A stretch of DNA of 64,000 bases, taken from NCBI GenBank assembly GCA_935421135.1, contig OW285188.1, positions 23,723,233 through 23,787,232 on the forward strand, in the 5' to 3' direction. The first letter of the stretch is position 1. The number at the start of each line of letters is the position of its first letter. The position numbers and the translations under genes were made by a program. This document shows positions 1 through 15,500 of this stretch, in pieces. The DNA is from Bugulina stolonifera (Eukaryota > Bryozoa > Gymnolaemata > Cheilostomatida > Bugulidae). The notes beneath the pieces were generated by a model that ran no database searches, had not been told where the DNA came from, and saw only the letters and a program-made list of their open reading frames with translations.

Positions 1-550
1 AGGGTATTTTTATCAGGACTAATGGGTGCTTGTTACGTACTTTTTCCCTGTGAAGCTCTGTGATAATGGGATGAGGGGGAGATTTCACATTTGGGTGAAG
101 GGATACAGTTAGGTCTGCTGAGTGTGTATAAGGACAGGAGGTTCCATGTACTGCTACACATTAGTGTACATATGATTGTGTAAAATGTCTGGCCAGTCTT
201 GCAACCTTCACTGGCTGTACGACTGAGGAAAGGGACATTTTGAATATGTCAGTGGGAAACAGGATGTTCCGAAAACGTTTGTTTGGGGTTGGGGTCTGAA
301 CGTTTTCGAAACGTCCTGTTTCTGACTGAAATTTTCCAACTGTCACAAATTTGTAGACTGATATCCATGCCTGCTAGCAACCATCAACATACTGACTTGC
401 TATGCTATTCCATATTGTCAAGCACAAGAAGGTTAATATACTTAGTGGATAAGAATTTAATGACTGCAAAAAAATTTTCTATATTGCAGTTTATTACCCA
501 TTTTAGATACATTGGTGACTAGCTCTATAAGCAGTGAACACTGCATAAAC
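1..550. other. Upstream flank of the myosin gene
   Basis: No coding region is supported here. The stretch directly precedes the myosin start codon, so it should hold its promoter or 5' untranslated sequence, but I see no convincing TATA or initiator. The main structure is an imperfect inverted repeat at 248-326. Whether the 5' UTR has an extra intron cannot be decided from sequence alone. Confidence 0.5.
248..326. repeat. Imperfect inverted repeat upstream of the myosin gene
   Basis: The left arm at 248-279 contains GAAACAGGATGTTCCGAAAA. The right arm at 299-326 is its near reverse complement, with roughly 28 paired positions, a few mismatches and a G-rich loop of about 20 nt. It could be a solo remnant of a small inverted-repeat transposon or a structured promoter element. 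Confidence 0.7.
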
Positions 551-3500
551 ATGGAGGCAGCCTTGCTTGAGAGAGACAAGGTTGGGGTGCAGGACTTTGT
601 CCTCCTCCATAACCACCTTAGTTTGGAAGAGTTTCTGGAAAATCTAGAGAAGAGGTTCAAGCATGACCTAATCTATGTAAGTAAACCTAGTAGGGATGTA
701 GGCCTACCCCTCCACCCTTATGATACCAATAAGTAGCCACCCATATTCCACTACGTAGGATTGGTTTGATGCTTGGGCTAAGGTATGCTGTCAATATCAT
801 TTTACTGCTATCCTGTCACATATAATAGCTACAAAATTGGTTACATAATAACATGTCATTGCTATTTACAGTCTACATTGCATAGTATTTGTTGGGTCTC
901 ATTTATTACATACTTGTATGGGCTGGGTAATGGCTTAGATATTAGTTTGAATGAGCCTCACAAGTTATAAGAACTAATAGTGGTTTTGATAAAGTGATTG
1001 GAATAAGACTGGGAGAGTTTAGTGCCTGATAAGATGCTTTACTAAGTTTGCAAAACTTACAAAGTAAATAATGATTATGCAGTAGACTGTATAGCAATGA
1101 CGTTACCTAAGTATGCATATTCGTTACCTAAGTATGCGACATGGGCTTATCAAACAAACACAGTTATGTTACTGAGAGTTGTATCGCTTTTTCCGGGGTC
1201 GGCGAGAGTCTAAGAAACATTCTTTGCGATGCTGTCAGTTGATAGCATCTAGGCAGGTTCTGCTTGTACATGATACCTACTAGTAGCCATGATAAACTAG
1301 AATATTACAAGCACTGATATCATCTGGGCGCATCCTAAATTTATAATAGCTCCATTGTGTTCACATGTAACACTATTACATATCAATGGGCTCACCTTAT
1401 AGCTAGTCATTGGGGGCCTAAAATATACAAATAATTAGTACCCTCCCTTTTCTTTTGCTTCAAAAAAGTTCAGATTTCAATGTACAAATGGCTACTGGTA
1501 CTTCCAATTTTACAGCATCACGCCCAAGTACCGGGTACTGTGTGTGAAAGCGGTCGTCGCTAGGAGATGGGGGTATATCCTTCATGGAGAATATACTGGG
1601 GAGAGACCCTGTCCTTGACGCTAGAGGTCCGTTATGTCGGAAAGCCTATAAAATATATCATAATATATATTTAAACATACATGTAATTTTAGACGTACAT
1701 CGGCCCAGTACTGGTGTCTGTGAACCCGTATAAGGAACTGCCCATCTATAGCGAGAGTATGATGGATACATACAAGAGTGAGGATTTCTATGAGTTGCCT
1801 CCCCATATGTAAGTGTGGGCTACTAAAAGCATGTGACGCAGAGTACATAATATGAATATTCCTCCACCTTAGGGGCTACACTGTACTTGGAAATACATGT
1901 TTATACATAATCAATATGGAGATTTTTTGTGGAGCACAGGTGTGCGATGGAGCCATATATTTCAATGTTGTTTGTTTCTGTTGAAAATGATATTGCTAGC
2001 TAAATTCTTGACTTGCTGTGTATTTTGCTATTCAACATTATATTATGTGATCTCCTTATGTAGCCTATTTTAAGTCATGCAAATTGTTTAGATATCTTGT
2101 TATAAATAATGTGGGGGTGGGTGATTGGTTGGGGTGGCCAACCAGTGTATTACCCAATCTACTCCTTCCTTCCTGCTTACATAGTTGAATATTAATTTGC
2201 TTAAATCACTTGTTTACATTGAATATTTCAGACTGGCTATACTTTATATTTTTATAGATTTGCTCTGTCTGATGCTGCGTTTCGGTACATGATGGAGGAG
2301 AACAGGGACCAGTGTGTGTTGATATCCGGTGAATCGGGTGCCGGCAAAACAGAGGCAAGTAAGAAGATTCTGCAGTACATTGCTAAAGCCAGTCGTCACT
2401 CACAGGAAGTGGAGGACGTAAAGGAGAAGCTCTTGGAGAGCAACCCGCTACTTGAGGTAGATTTCCGATACACAGAGCCATTGTTCGCGCTGACATAGCC
2501 CATGGCTTGTTGATATGTAATTGACTTTCTGAGTGGGTGATTACAATACTGCAGTGTGTCCTTACACTATGGTGTTAGATTTCTTGTATGCTATGATATG
2601 CAAGCCTTAGATCTCCCACCTACCACCCACTCCATCTACTAATTTTTCAACTTGCAATAGTGGGCCGAGAATAGACTGGTGAACTTTAGAATATTACATG
2701 ATTCAGGTAAAATATGAATAAACAGACAATAGACCCGAAGTCTAGCTATGTACCTATATATAGGCTACATGAATAACATCTGTGTTTATGGTTGGAGGGT
2801 GAGTCAAAGTGTGCCTGATGGTGTTAACTGATGCAGGAAATTATTTCCATAAACATGGCGATGACCTCAGATGTTGAAATATATTTTGGTGTTACCTGGT
2901 GTGTTATGGGTTGTTTTTGATCGTTTTAGTGGTAGTTTTGGCACACTATTGGTGATATTGAACATATTATTATACATTGTATATTGGGTTCTGTTCTGGT
3001 TTCCAACCAGTTTGCAGTGTTATACCATGAGTCATGTTGTGAGGTAATGCCAGAATGATGTGTGTGCAATGCAATATCTAGGCTCCAGAGACTGGTTCCC
3101 TCAACAGCTGCTACAAGCAGTAAGATGAGCTCATTGGCTCTCACTCCGTGTCTGTCTGTATCTCCATCTCTTTATAGGCTTTTGGAAATGCAAAAACCAA
3201 TCGAAACGACAATTCCAGCAGATTTGGAAAGTATATGGACATTCAGTTTGACTTTCAGGTGAGAACAAGAGTGGGAAGGTTTGGCATATACATGTAATGT
3301 TAAATGAATGTTATTATTAGAATGCAAGTGCTGTTTGCCTCTAGACATTAGTTTTATTTCGAAAAAGTTTACCATATTGGATACTCGTACTATACTGTTT
3401 GAAATTTGAGTAAAAATGTTCTTTGACTTTTCATCGTGGATCACGTTTTATTGAAATGTATTCCGTACAGTCATTACTAATGCTACTAGTTTTCCCAACA

Positions 3501-6500
3501 GTATGAAACTGAATAATGGCAATACATATTTATGGTTCCATTACTTTATTCTGTATAATGTATGAATGTGTTCTTCTATGAGCTTGTATGGGATGGAGGT
3601 ATAATTAATAATAATTATGTTGCACCCAGCTAGAAGTGACATGCAGGAAATTATATATTCCAGTATTCGGTTAGCTGGATAAAATAGGATTACATCAATA
3701 GTGTTGTACTGAGTTATTAAACTATCACAAATATTAAGTAGTACAATACACACAGTCCACCTATTTACACAGTGGTTTAGTTTGCATAATGCCAGTGCAC
3801 TTATCATAGTTTTAATACTTTACTAATGCATTAAAATATTAAGAAATATGATAATATGGTATAGTTCTATTTTCAGAATAGTTTTCGCTCTAGTCATAGA
3901 GGTAACGCTATCTATATGGATATCTAAGTAATGATGCATAGAAGTTCCTTCAAGAACCCATCATACCATGATAAGAAGATGATGATGTGTTGCTTGTTCA
4001 ACTATATTTCGCTACTTTTGACATAACTTGCTTATATTTTATGATTTTATTGTTACTTACCTTGCAGGGTGTTCCAGTTGGAGGTCATATATTGAACTAC
4101 CTGCTAGAGAAGTCGCGGGTTGTACGACATGTTCCCGGTGAAAGAAACTTCCACATTTTCTATGAGCTGCTAAATTCTAATGACGTTGTGTTATTGGAGA
4201 AGTTATGTCTGTCCTCAGATCCTGAGGACTATTTTTACCTCAACCAGGTAGGGAGGGGTTGATGGGAGCCTACCAAACGAGTGATAGCTGTGTTGTGTGA
4301 AAAGGGCAAATCATTTTATTGCTGAAGTTTTGTATTTTTATGCAATCTACAACCGAATTATATGCATATGATCAGGAGTCCATATCTCTTTGGATGGCTT
4401 GATATCAGTACTGTGTAGCTATGGGAACAGCACAACAAAACATTGAGTAAATTTTATCTTTTATAAAATCCTTCAATATTTGGAAATTATGCTGCTAAAA
4501 AGCCATCCCAGGAGATGATCACTAGGTAGTGTTTGAACGTTTTCTAGAATATTCTGTGATAGAGAAAAGTTCTGAGAAACTATTGCTAATCTAGTAATCT
4601 ATTCCAGGGAGGGCAGACTTCACTGACTACAGTAAATGACACAAACATGTTCAAAGTTGTGAAGAATGCATTAGATGTCTGTGAATTTGCACCTGAGAAG
4701 CAGCAGGTGAGGCCATTATTTATGATAACCAATGCTGTTAGTTTACTATACTGTGTGCTCGGAAGTAATTGCCTCTAGATGAATTTCCAAGTTTCAGTTT
4801 ATTGGTTGAGGGAGTGTGAGAGAGAGAAGGGGGGGGGAGAGGGAGAGGAGATAAGTAAGCCATCGGGAGCGTCAATAATACGTCATGTATTCATCAATCT
4901 AGTGTCCAAGCGGTTTCTGCTCTGTGGTCAAAGTCTACTAAACTTCTGTGACTCACACATTCTATCAACCTAAACCCACGTCCTACATGCCCATCATCAT
5001 TTCAAGCAGGTGCATGATATTTTTGTCTATCGTAAGCTAACAGCTGGTTCGCTATTTTACCTGTAAGCTGACCAAGTCAAATATCTTTGGTTGGATGTCC
5101 CTAGCTGTGGATTGAACACAGATATGACATAATTATATTAGTGTTGGTGAAGTATCCACTGAAATATTATACATAAGAATTCTACACTGTATAATAATAT
5201 TCCATAAGTATTCTTGTACTGATAACATTGTACTTTTCGCAGACCTACACGTACAATCCCACACCTACATGTACATGTAATATTACTTTCATTTGTATGG
5301 CTGTCTCAGTTCTATAGTTTCTGATAAACTCAATCATTTTAGTCAGTTATTAAAATACCATTAATTGTCTTCTTATACAATAGTACTAACTAGTCGAATG
5401 GCAGCCTTTGCTTATGTGTTAGGGTTGTGTATGTGTATATATACATGTGGTAATACACCACCTGAGTAGTCAGTGCAGTACGTGTACTCTATACTTGGGA
5501 GGTCTATGCAATAATTTGTAGAACAAATCTGATATTTGGTACTAGGCTACTCACTACCTAATAATAATAATAACCACATATTCAGTACTCAAACTATTTA
5601 GCAATTTATATGAGCTATTTTAATTTAATTTAATTCACAATAAGTAGGTACGGAATTTCTGTTCAAATAACATTTTTGCTGTTTTACTCTGCAATATTTA
5701 TGTAACTATTAAACACTTGTGAATGTAGATAGACAGCTATACAAGCAATAGTATAGTTTTTAAGATTACTTGTACATGTATATCTGGTATTGTATAACAA
5801 TGTGTCTCCGTAACATATCAGGGTGTTGAGTGTTGACAGATATGTCTACATGTATACATGTGTTATCCAGGATCTGTTTGCGATAGTAGCCTGTGTTCTT
5901 CATCTGGGAAATCTGCAGTTTGTACAGGAGAGAGGCAGCAGAACTCAAATTAAAGATGAGAAACATATAGCTATAGTCAGTAAGGTAGGTCAGCATGTCT
6001 GATATCATACCATAGCTCACTTCTATGGAATGGTGTTGGCTCTAACTCAAAGAGAATTTAGACGTCATGTTCTAAGTAAGCTTTGCTGGCTTCTACTAAG
6101 AGGAACACCACCCATATAGACTAAATGGTTATATACAGATTCAGTGCACTCAAGGCTAGTTCTAGTAATAGTGTAATAGTCGACTGTGACCTTGCCACCT
6201 TGTGTAGCTGTAAAGGAATGACATGCTTGCTGTAGAGGTAATTACAGATCTAATCAACATTTCTCAAATTCTTTTTGGAGACATTTTTTGTTTCACGCAA
6301 GACATACCAAAGCCAGTATTTATTTCTTGTATGTGAGTCGGCGTATACTTTGAACTTTGTAGTTGCTGGGATGTGATGAAAATATTCTGTTTGCTGCCTT
6401 ATTGAATAGAACTGTAGCTGCCAAAGGTGATGAGGTGAGGATTTATTATCTAATCATTCCTGTACATAACATATCATCTCTATGTGGACAAGGTATATTA

Positions 6501-9500
6501 TGTACAGGCATATCAGGTGTAAGTACATCATGCACTTTCTGAACCACATGCTGAATCACTATTAAAATCAAACCTAAAACAGTTATTTGCAAAATGTATC
6601 TCTGCTGCTTTGCCAGGTATACTGTATAGCTTGCAGTATGGCATACATGTACTAACACCGTGTTAGTACATAATATGATATGCGTATAGATAGATCCAGT
6701 ATTATATATCACATTATGCATCATATACCTGATATAATATAAGATGGTAGCTGAGTAGTTGGTCACTCATGAATCATTACAAGATGGGTAATTGCATGGT
6801 GAGCCTGGTAAATCTTGATAGAATGACTTTTGATTGCCAGGACATGAATAACACATGGATAGTATTTCTACCTGTTTAGGCAGCATTATATCTGATGCTG
6901 ATGTACAATAATTAGACATAGTGAAGGGAAGCCGTTCTAATTAGCCTATATAGCATGTGTTGTGGAGACGTATCTATGGTAACATGCTGTCTTCCAAAAT
7001 ATTTTTTTTTACCAGATGAATAATCCTGTAATGTTAATATTACTTCCGTATAGTTGATTGGGGTTCCAGATAACACAGTAATATAAGAGTATTATCTGTA
7101 ATGTTTACTGTATTGTTTGTGACTTTTGACTCTTGAGAACTGCTGTCACACACAAATGTGCCAAGTTATTGTATAATGTGTACATATTATATGCAGCAGT
7201 TGGGATTTGACATGCATACTGAATAACACTACAAGGAGCAAATTCTGCCTTGATTCCTATTTCGTAATGTAATTATAATATTATAGGAATAACAAGACAG
7301 CAATAGTGTTGGGTGTCATGGTATTATGTTATGCCACACTGTTCTTTATACATATCATTCCATATGGGAATAAAGTTGAAATATTTTACTTTGACATATT
7401 ATTATAGTAAAAATAATGAAATCAATAAACACATGGAGAGTTACAGACACACATGTATTCCTTCTTTGTTCAATTGATTGTAGACTGAAATATCCATGTT
7501 TGTTGTAGGGTACTAGTTAAAGTAGTACATAATATAGTAGTAGTGGTAGTGCATAATAATATAGTAGTAGTACATAATAATAGTAGTGGTAGTGCATATA
7601 GTAGTAGCACTACTGTATATATACAGGATGTACCCCTCCTATGGTATATTATGTCTATGTTGTTAGGTGAAGACACCGTTATCTGTGGAGCAAGCGTATC
7701 AGGCTCGGGATGCTCTAGCTAAGGCCGTCTATGACAGGATGTTTACTTGGCTTGTACAGAGAATAAATGATTCACTAATGAGTCAGGTCAGTCAGCAGCA
7801 GCAGCAGCTATCTATGTGTATATTATAGTTATTAATTACTACCTTCTAGTTTCAGTCTATCAGCATATTTACCTATGACTAACTTTCCACAATTAGGTGC
7901 ATTGTAGGGTTTGGTTATTGTTACTCACAAGGGAACACAACTCTTAAACATAATTTGCCAGCTTAGTAATGTGCACACTGCATACAGGAAGGGTGGGATA
8001 AGCATTAGACGTGCATTTGAGTGTGGCACTGGCACTGATTTAGAATGTTTGAATTTATTTGCATGCATACCATATTCGGGTATATGGGGAATATACATGT
8101 GCAAACTAGTTTTGTACGTTTATACTGTTGTGTGTTATCACGATTTCCCTGTTTACCCGTGAATTTAGAGGCTAGCATTAGTTTAATATTCAATCCAGAC
8201 TCCTTGTTTCTTCAACTCTTGTTGTCAGTTTATTTTCTCCCTTTCTAATTTTCTGTATTAAGACTGGTGAGTGTGCTGTTAGTTAGTTAATGTTGTAACT
8301 TAGCTACTCACAATCCAAGTATGTGCTACGTCAATTACATAATATAGTGCCCAGCCATAAACTACATGTGTATATGATGTAAACTATGATGGATGTAACA
8401 CATGTCCCACTGCCCATTAGTCTAATCACCTTACACGTTGTATATACACATTGTATGTAGAACCATGGACTAATACCATTACTTACACTACATCAATGTA
8501 AATGGATATGTGATCTATATAATCATGCACAGTTATCAGACCAACATTCATGGCAGCTTGAAAATAATGGTTTGAAAATGATTGTTTGGTAAAGTGAAGC
8601 TGAGAAATTTAACCGGAAAATCCAGAACACTCTTGCCCCAAGCAGAAATCTAATTATGAGATATAACATTATATTTTCCAACTAAAATTTCTGTAGTTGC
8701 AGAACAGGCATAGTCTATGCTTTAGATATGTGTAAAACTGATATATTATACAAACTGTATAGCTACATCTTACTTATATGTTTGTAACCTCAAGTATAGT
8801 GCAGTAGGTATCTCACCTGATGTAGAGTAGCCTGAATATATTCTTAGAAACTGCTGGCAATGATGCAGGTAACGGCAAAGCATGCAGCTTCACAACTCAC
8901 TATTCCTCTATTCGCATTTGTTTAGTTGTAATTCATTGGACTTGATGAACACCCGATAAATATGATGTGGTTTACATTATTCAGTCAGCTTGACTGTCAA
9001 GGTTGAAATATACTAGAGTGTTGTGGGGAATGAGATAACTCCAGCCATCACAACACTCTGGTGTGTTCCTAGCTTTACTGATGGTGTGCTTCCACCAAAG
9101 TAATACAACATGATTGAGCATGTATAATTTGACCAGGAAGCTGTGGAATTTATTCAGTGCTCACTAATAACCAACCAGTCTCCTGTAACACAAGTTTACA
9201 CCCCCCCCTCCCCCCTTCTCCACGGCATGTGCAGTGTATGTTATGGAATAGGAAATTGATTATTATATGAACTGTGGAAACTGTGGCACCACTGAAGGTG
9301 ATTCAGACTGGGCAGACACTAGATCATAATGTACATGTACATGTAGTTGAATCCTAGGCCATGCTCCTATCCCTCTTTCATCACTTAGCCCAGTTCCACA
9401 CGTAGTGTAGACCTAGATATAGGGTATATTGCACACCAGATTCCTCCCCGTTCCCTCTCCTATTCCAACTAACCACCAACTAAACTACAGATCAGCTACT

Positions 9501-12500
9501 AAACCAGTTAATGGGCCCACAAACCCCATATCATGATGACATGTGGATTCATTGATATTTATTTATGAATAGAAAAAGGAGAGGAGAACGCTGTTTGGAC
9601 TGTTAGACATCTATGGCTTTGAAATCTTTGATAAAAATGGGTTTGAACAGTTCTGCATCAACTACTGCAATGAGAAACTTCAGCAGCTGTTCATTGAGCT
9701 GACACTCAAGTCTGAGCAGGATGAATATCTGAGGGAAGGAATTGAGGTAAGACGACTCCTCTAACAGGCTGCCTAATACGCTCACATTGTACATAGTACA
9801 ATGTGAGCGTCTACATTCTGGGCCTATTAATGCATCTAGATTGTAAGTATTGGTAACAAAGTACCACGAGAGGGGATAACTTTATCTAAATGCATGCAAT
9901 TTCTTACTGGGTTGTTGATTTACTGGAAGTTTTGCCGAGAAATAACTTCACTAAAACATATTGTAGTGGTGGTCCATAATATATAGCCATCATGACCACT
10001 CATAGCTTTGTAGGATTCTGCTGAACTTTTGTTGTAGTTTAGATCAAAGAGTTGACCTGAATAAGGTATCATAAATGCCAGCAATTTAGAACTTGCAATT
10101 AGGTCAAAAATTATTTAATTAGCAAAGGGTCTTCTGGTTTACGCTCTGGTAAAAATTAAAATGGGTTCAGATAAGATGAGAGAGGACAACTTCGAGTTAT
10201 GATCAATAGCTTATTAGTGGCCATTGCATTACAAGTCTCTGTGATTTATTCTCAGTATTCAGTATGATCATTGTGTGGATAGACACAGGATGTCATCATT
10301 TGACTCATTTGACACTACATGTAGGCCTACACATTGGGCCTACAGATACAGCACGTTCCTGCATACCATACATATATGAACATATCAGTACATTTACAGT
10401 GCACATTGTACTAGTCACTACTCTGATCTCATCTTGTAGTGGGAGCCAATAGAATATTTCAACAATAAAATTATCTGTGACTTGATTGAAGCTAAGCCAA
10501 TGGGAATTATTGCAATTATGGTGAGTAAATTATTTTGTCTCTTTTTGATGACATTAGATTAATGAAATTATTTATTCTAATTTGTCATGCCCGACTTCTG
10601 TGTAAAATCTATCATTAGCTTGTACTACTTGATGTATGAAAAGAATCACTGTAATTCAATGTTAGTCATTGGATTACAAAATGCTGTTCTTTATCTTGTT
10701 GTGATGTAAAGTTACAGAAGGTTTACTTATTAGTCAAATCTATTAATATTGCAAAAATATTAGTGATGATCACTCAAGAAAAATTTAGCACTGACTTTGT
10801 GTTTACAAAACTAGTTGACATTTGATATCTGATATACTAATACATTGTGTACTTATGATGTATAAGTATGCAGTATATCATATTAATAGTATGTAGTATT
10901 TAGTAAAGCTGACTATGTTGTTAGGATGAGGAATGTGTGAGACCAGGTGATGCCACTGATGAGACATTCCTAGCTAAAATGAGTAACAACATTGGCAGCC
11001 ACCCACACTTCACATCACACGAGACAGCTGATAAGTCCACTAGGAAAACTATGGGCCGAATGGTAAACTATTTAGACAGTGAATATAACATTATATTGTG
11101 ATAATTGATGTCAATGTCTAAGAGGTCACAAGTCTGGTTTCATTGATAGAGTTTAGATATTAGGCCTATGTGTCACCCACTTCACTATTGTCTCTCTGCA
11201 ATCCCAATATTCAAGAACTTAAAGTGTAATGCACTATCACTATCAACAGTACACTACTAAAAAGCTGCTATGATACTTTCCACAACAACATGGGGGAGCA
11301 ACTTCCAGTTTAGTTCATAGTGGCCAGCAAATTACTAGAGTGTCCGTAAATGTAATATTACATAATTTTATGTAACTGTCCTGCAACAGGAGTTCAAACT
11401 GAAGCACTATGCTGGAGATGTCACATACAGTATAAAGGGTTTCCTGGAAAAGAACAATGATCTTCTGTACAGGGATCTGAAGAAGGTATGTGTTATGATA
11501 GAATAAATACATGTAACTGGTGGGCTTCTCTATGTTATAAATGGGATAAGCATATGTATATCTATTCAAAATAGAATTCTATAAATATGCACAAGTATAC
11601 ACTGTAAATAGTTATACATGTACATGTACATGTGGCATAGTGTTTTCAAAGTTTGTATTGATTATTACATGCATTTAGCAATTATTCTGTTAACACTAAT
11701 TTGATATACACTATGTGCAGCCTTTGTTGCATTCTCACCGTGTCTCCACATCCATGTAGCATGTTACCAACCTGTTCATGTGGTTTATGACTCATGATAT
11801 ACCGGGTACATGTAGGTTATGACTCATAATATACCTGGTACATGTAGGTTGTGACTCATGTTACACCTGGTACATGTAGGTTATAACTCATGCTATACCT
11901 GGTACGTGCAGGTTATGACTCATGCTATACCTGGTACATGTAGGTTATGACTCATGCTATACCTGGTACGTGTAGGTTATGACTAGGACGACTAACTCGG
12001 TCACTCTGGACATGTTCAGTGACGTTGAGTTGGAGAATAAGAAGAGACCAGAATCTGCTGCCACCTCATTCAGACAATCCTTGGCACAATTGATGACTAT
12101 CCTCATGTCTAAGGAACCCTCCTATGTACGCTGTATCAAACCTAATGACAGCAAACGGGCAGCCATCATCAGCAGGTCTATTGTAGAACATCAGGTATAC
12201 ACATCTTACACACACCTTACACACACCTTACACACACACACACACATTGCATGGGAATTACTGTTGGCTCATCACATATGCTACAATCTCAATTTTTGTG
12301 ATTGTTGTTGACCCATACATTTGCTAATGTCAATACAACTAATAGGGATGTTATATAAACACATACCATGTATTTGTAATCATATGTTGTATACTCTCCA
12401 TCATTCAAAAGTAGATTTTACATGAAAATATGCATGCTGTACTGTAGTCCATACATATACATGTACATGTAGGTGAGCATGGAATGCGCAGTATGCAGTT

Positions 12501-15500
12501 GAGGAGCGTGTCACACAGATAAATTATATGATATTGTGGGTCAACTAATTGGAAAACAAATCAATCAACTTCCCAAATTTGTTGTTGCGCAGCAAGGTTA
12601 AGCTTTCACTGTTGTTTTTGTTTAATGTTGAATCATCTGGGGTCCATGCACATGAGTATCGTGTTACCTATGAACTTTCAGTGACTGCAATAATTATATT
12701 TTTTCCTCCCTTGTGTGTCTACTTTTGTTAAATTTATTGTAAAATCTTTTGTTTGTTGATGTTTTGTAATTTTATTACAGTTCATATGTATATTGTATTT
12801 AACATGGTGTGATATTATGCAGGTGAAATATCTAGGACTGATGGAGAATCTAAGGGTAAGACGTGCAGGGTTTGCATACAGACGGCCTCACAAGTTCTTC
12901 TTGCAGAGATACAAGTCATTGTGTCCAGCCACCTGGCCCCATTACCCTGGTACCGACAGAGAGGGGGTGGACACTCTCGTGCAGCATCTCAACTACCAGC
13001 CAGACGATTATCGTCTTGGAAAGTATGTTTCCATATGGTATGGCGTTCTATTACATAATAATACACGCACTGTGGGTGTCTGTCAGGGACCATCCCCTCT
13101 TATATAATAATGACATTGGTGGTAAGTTTTAAATGTGTACTTTTAGCTCCAAAATATTCATTCGACTGCCGAAGGTGCTCTTTGCCACAGAGGAACTGTT
13201 CCAAGCTCGTAAACACGAGCTTGCTACTTCTATACAAGCAAAGTTCAAAGGTCACTACCAGAGGAAGTGCTACCTCCGAATGAGGGTGGCTGTCATCATG
13301 ATAGCCAAACACTGGCGGAGGGTGATGGCTAAGCGTCTGCTCGAGAAGAGGAGGTGGGCGGCACAAGTCGTCAGAAAGTAAGTGTGATAACTGTAATACT
13401 ACTGTTTATGCCTATAATGATGGTGGAATGAAAAGGTATGCATAATTATCAGGCACAGTGAGAATGCAGAAAATTAATTTATCAGTTGTTTTTGTTTTCA
13501 TAAAAGTTGTGAAACGAATTTTGATTATGTTACAAAATATTTGTATGCAATTTTGGTGTTTCCAGTTAATAGGTGCAGCGACCAGAGTATTAGTCATCTG
13601 TTTGTCTATATCTAATCAGTTAATGTCAAGGCCAAGTCAAAAATGCATATCATTCACCACACAATTATTGCAGTGCATCATTGCATATTATACACTTTAG
13701 CTAATACAGAGGGATTGTCCCAATGGCTAAATGAAATGTACAGCAAGTCTAATATTTATATTTGTTGGAGTGGGTTGAGAGTAATTAGTCCCATCAATTC
13801 TATTTCCTGAACCTAAGCTGATGCTAGGCTTATGACAATGATCATCATAAGTTGTCCTCCCTATAACTTCTTAGGAGGGGACAACTTCTCATCAGAATTA
13901 ACAGCTTACGAGTGCCCATGTTTTGATGACAAGTCCAGCTTATATGTATCTTGTATCTTATGATAAGTGGTGATATCGTTATGTCTTTCCAAAGGTACAT
14001 TAAAGGCTTTATGCTGAGGAATGAACCAGAATGTGAAGAAAACGAGGGGTTCATACACTTTACTAGGTACAACTACTTGATCAGATTGAGGGAAAACCTG
14101 CCCAAGTCTGTCTTAGATAAAAGCTGGCCACAGGCACCCAGGCTTGTACAAGAGGTATGAACTGTTTGTTAATTCTAAAATTCTGTTTCTATGGTAACAA
14201 CTAGGCTAGTGCTTATTCAACTTTATGCTGTTGTTACATGTCTATATACAATGTAAACTTTTATGAGTTAGGCCTCTTCTCTGTGTGTGCCGATAATAGG
14301 TCAAGGGAAGACAACAACAAATAAAAGTCCCTAAAAGTCTGTCAATTTCAAGGAATAACTTTTCATGATAATTTCACTGATTTATTTGGAGACTGAATAT
14401 ATTATTAAATGGCTATACCTGGGTCGTGACTTGTATTGCTAATCTACATAATATGTTGCCCATATCAGGCCAATGACTACATGAGAGAGCTATACATGTC
14501 CAACATGGTGAGAAAGTACTGTAACTCTATCAGTGCTGAAAGGAAATCCCAGATGGAGCTGAAGGTACTAGCAGAGAGCATATTCAAGGGACACAAATCC
14601 TCATATAGTGACAGAGTAAAGGTTCTGTTTACTAGATATACGCCTGGTAAGTTGTGTATTAGCATATAGAAACCTACATTATTATTATATGGGTAAAACT
14701 ATGATACATTGTAAATGGAGCATATAGTATATACAAATATGTATTATATCAAGTAATATCTGTTTGATATTAAATTTTTTGTAGTATCTAGTCTAGTTGG
14801 ATTGCAAGGCATCTCTGGCTTGAACCAGCTGCATACACAAATCTTCTCCAAACTGAATAGGAAACTGGATCCTCCAGAGGAAATTGTGGTAGGTTTACAG
14901 TAATAATACATATACTTGTATATCTATAGTTGATGGTGCCTCGTAATATCTCATGCATCTTTATATGGCTTGGCAGAGTTCCATATTTATTGGGGGGTAA
15001 CTGGTAGTTTTCTGATAGACAGTAAACATAGATGTACAATGTAGACTTGCATATTAGATTTGTGAAAAAAACAGTTTACCAGTTCGCTACACATACACTT
15101 GTTTGACCCACTACTCTTGACTATTCAAAATTTTCATTTATAGATGTATTTTGTATTATATTCCAGTCTCCATTGTAACATCTACATGACACCTTGCATT
15201 AGGAATGATGGTTCCCCAACTTCCCTCATGTGTCATGTAATATATATTGTAGGCTGCAATCTAATAATGATATTATGTTAGTACCCTAGAATAAAAGCAG
15301 AAATTATCTGTAGTAATGGGGTATCGCAAACTTTTTTGGAGTTTGATTCAGTTCAATAAATAATGCTCTTTTTTTGAAAATGGGGAGACAACGCTAAGAA
15401 CCTGCAACTATTATAACAGCTGTAGTAGTAATTACTATTAGGTATATAGACTCTAAAATGCTTTCTGCTTTTAAGGTAATGGTTAAAAATGGATCTTTCA

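Noticed and set aside
11816..11975. Earlier AG sites as the true start of myosin exon 14
   Set aside because: Only 11976 keeps the frame with exon 13 and fits the MYO1C family residue for residue.
13458..13700. 80-codon + strand frame
   Set aside because: It lies in the myosin intron 13378-13994, has AT-driven composition and no recognised domain.
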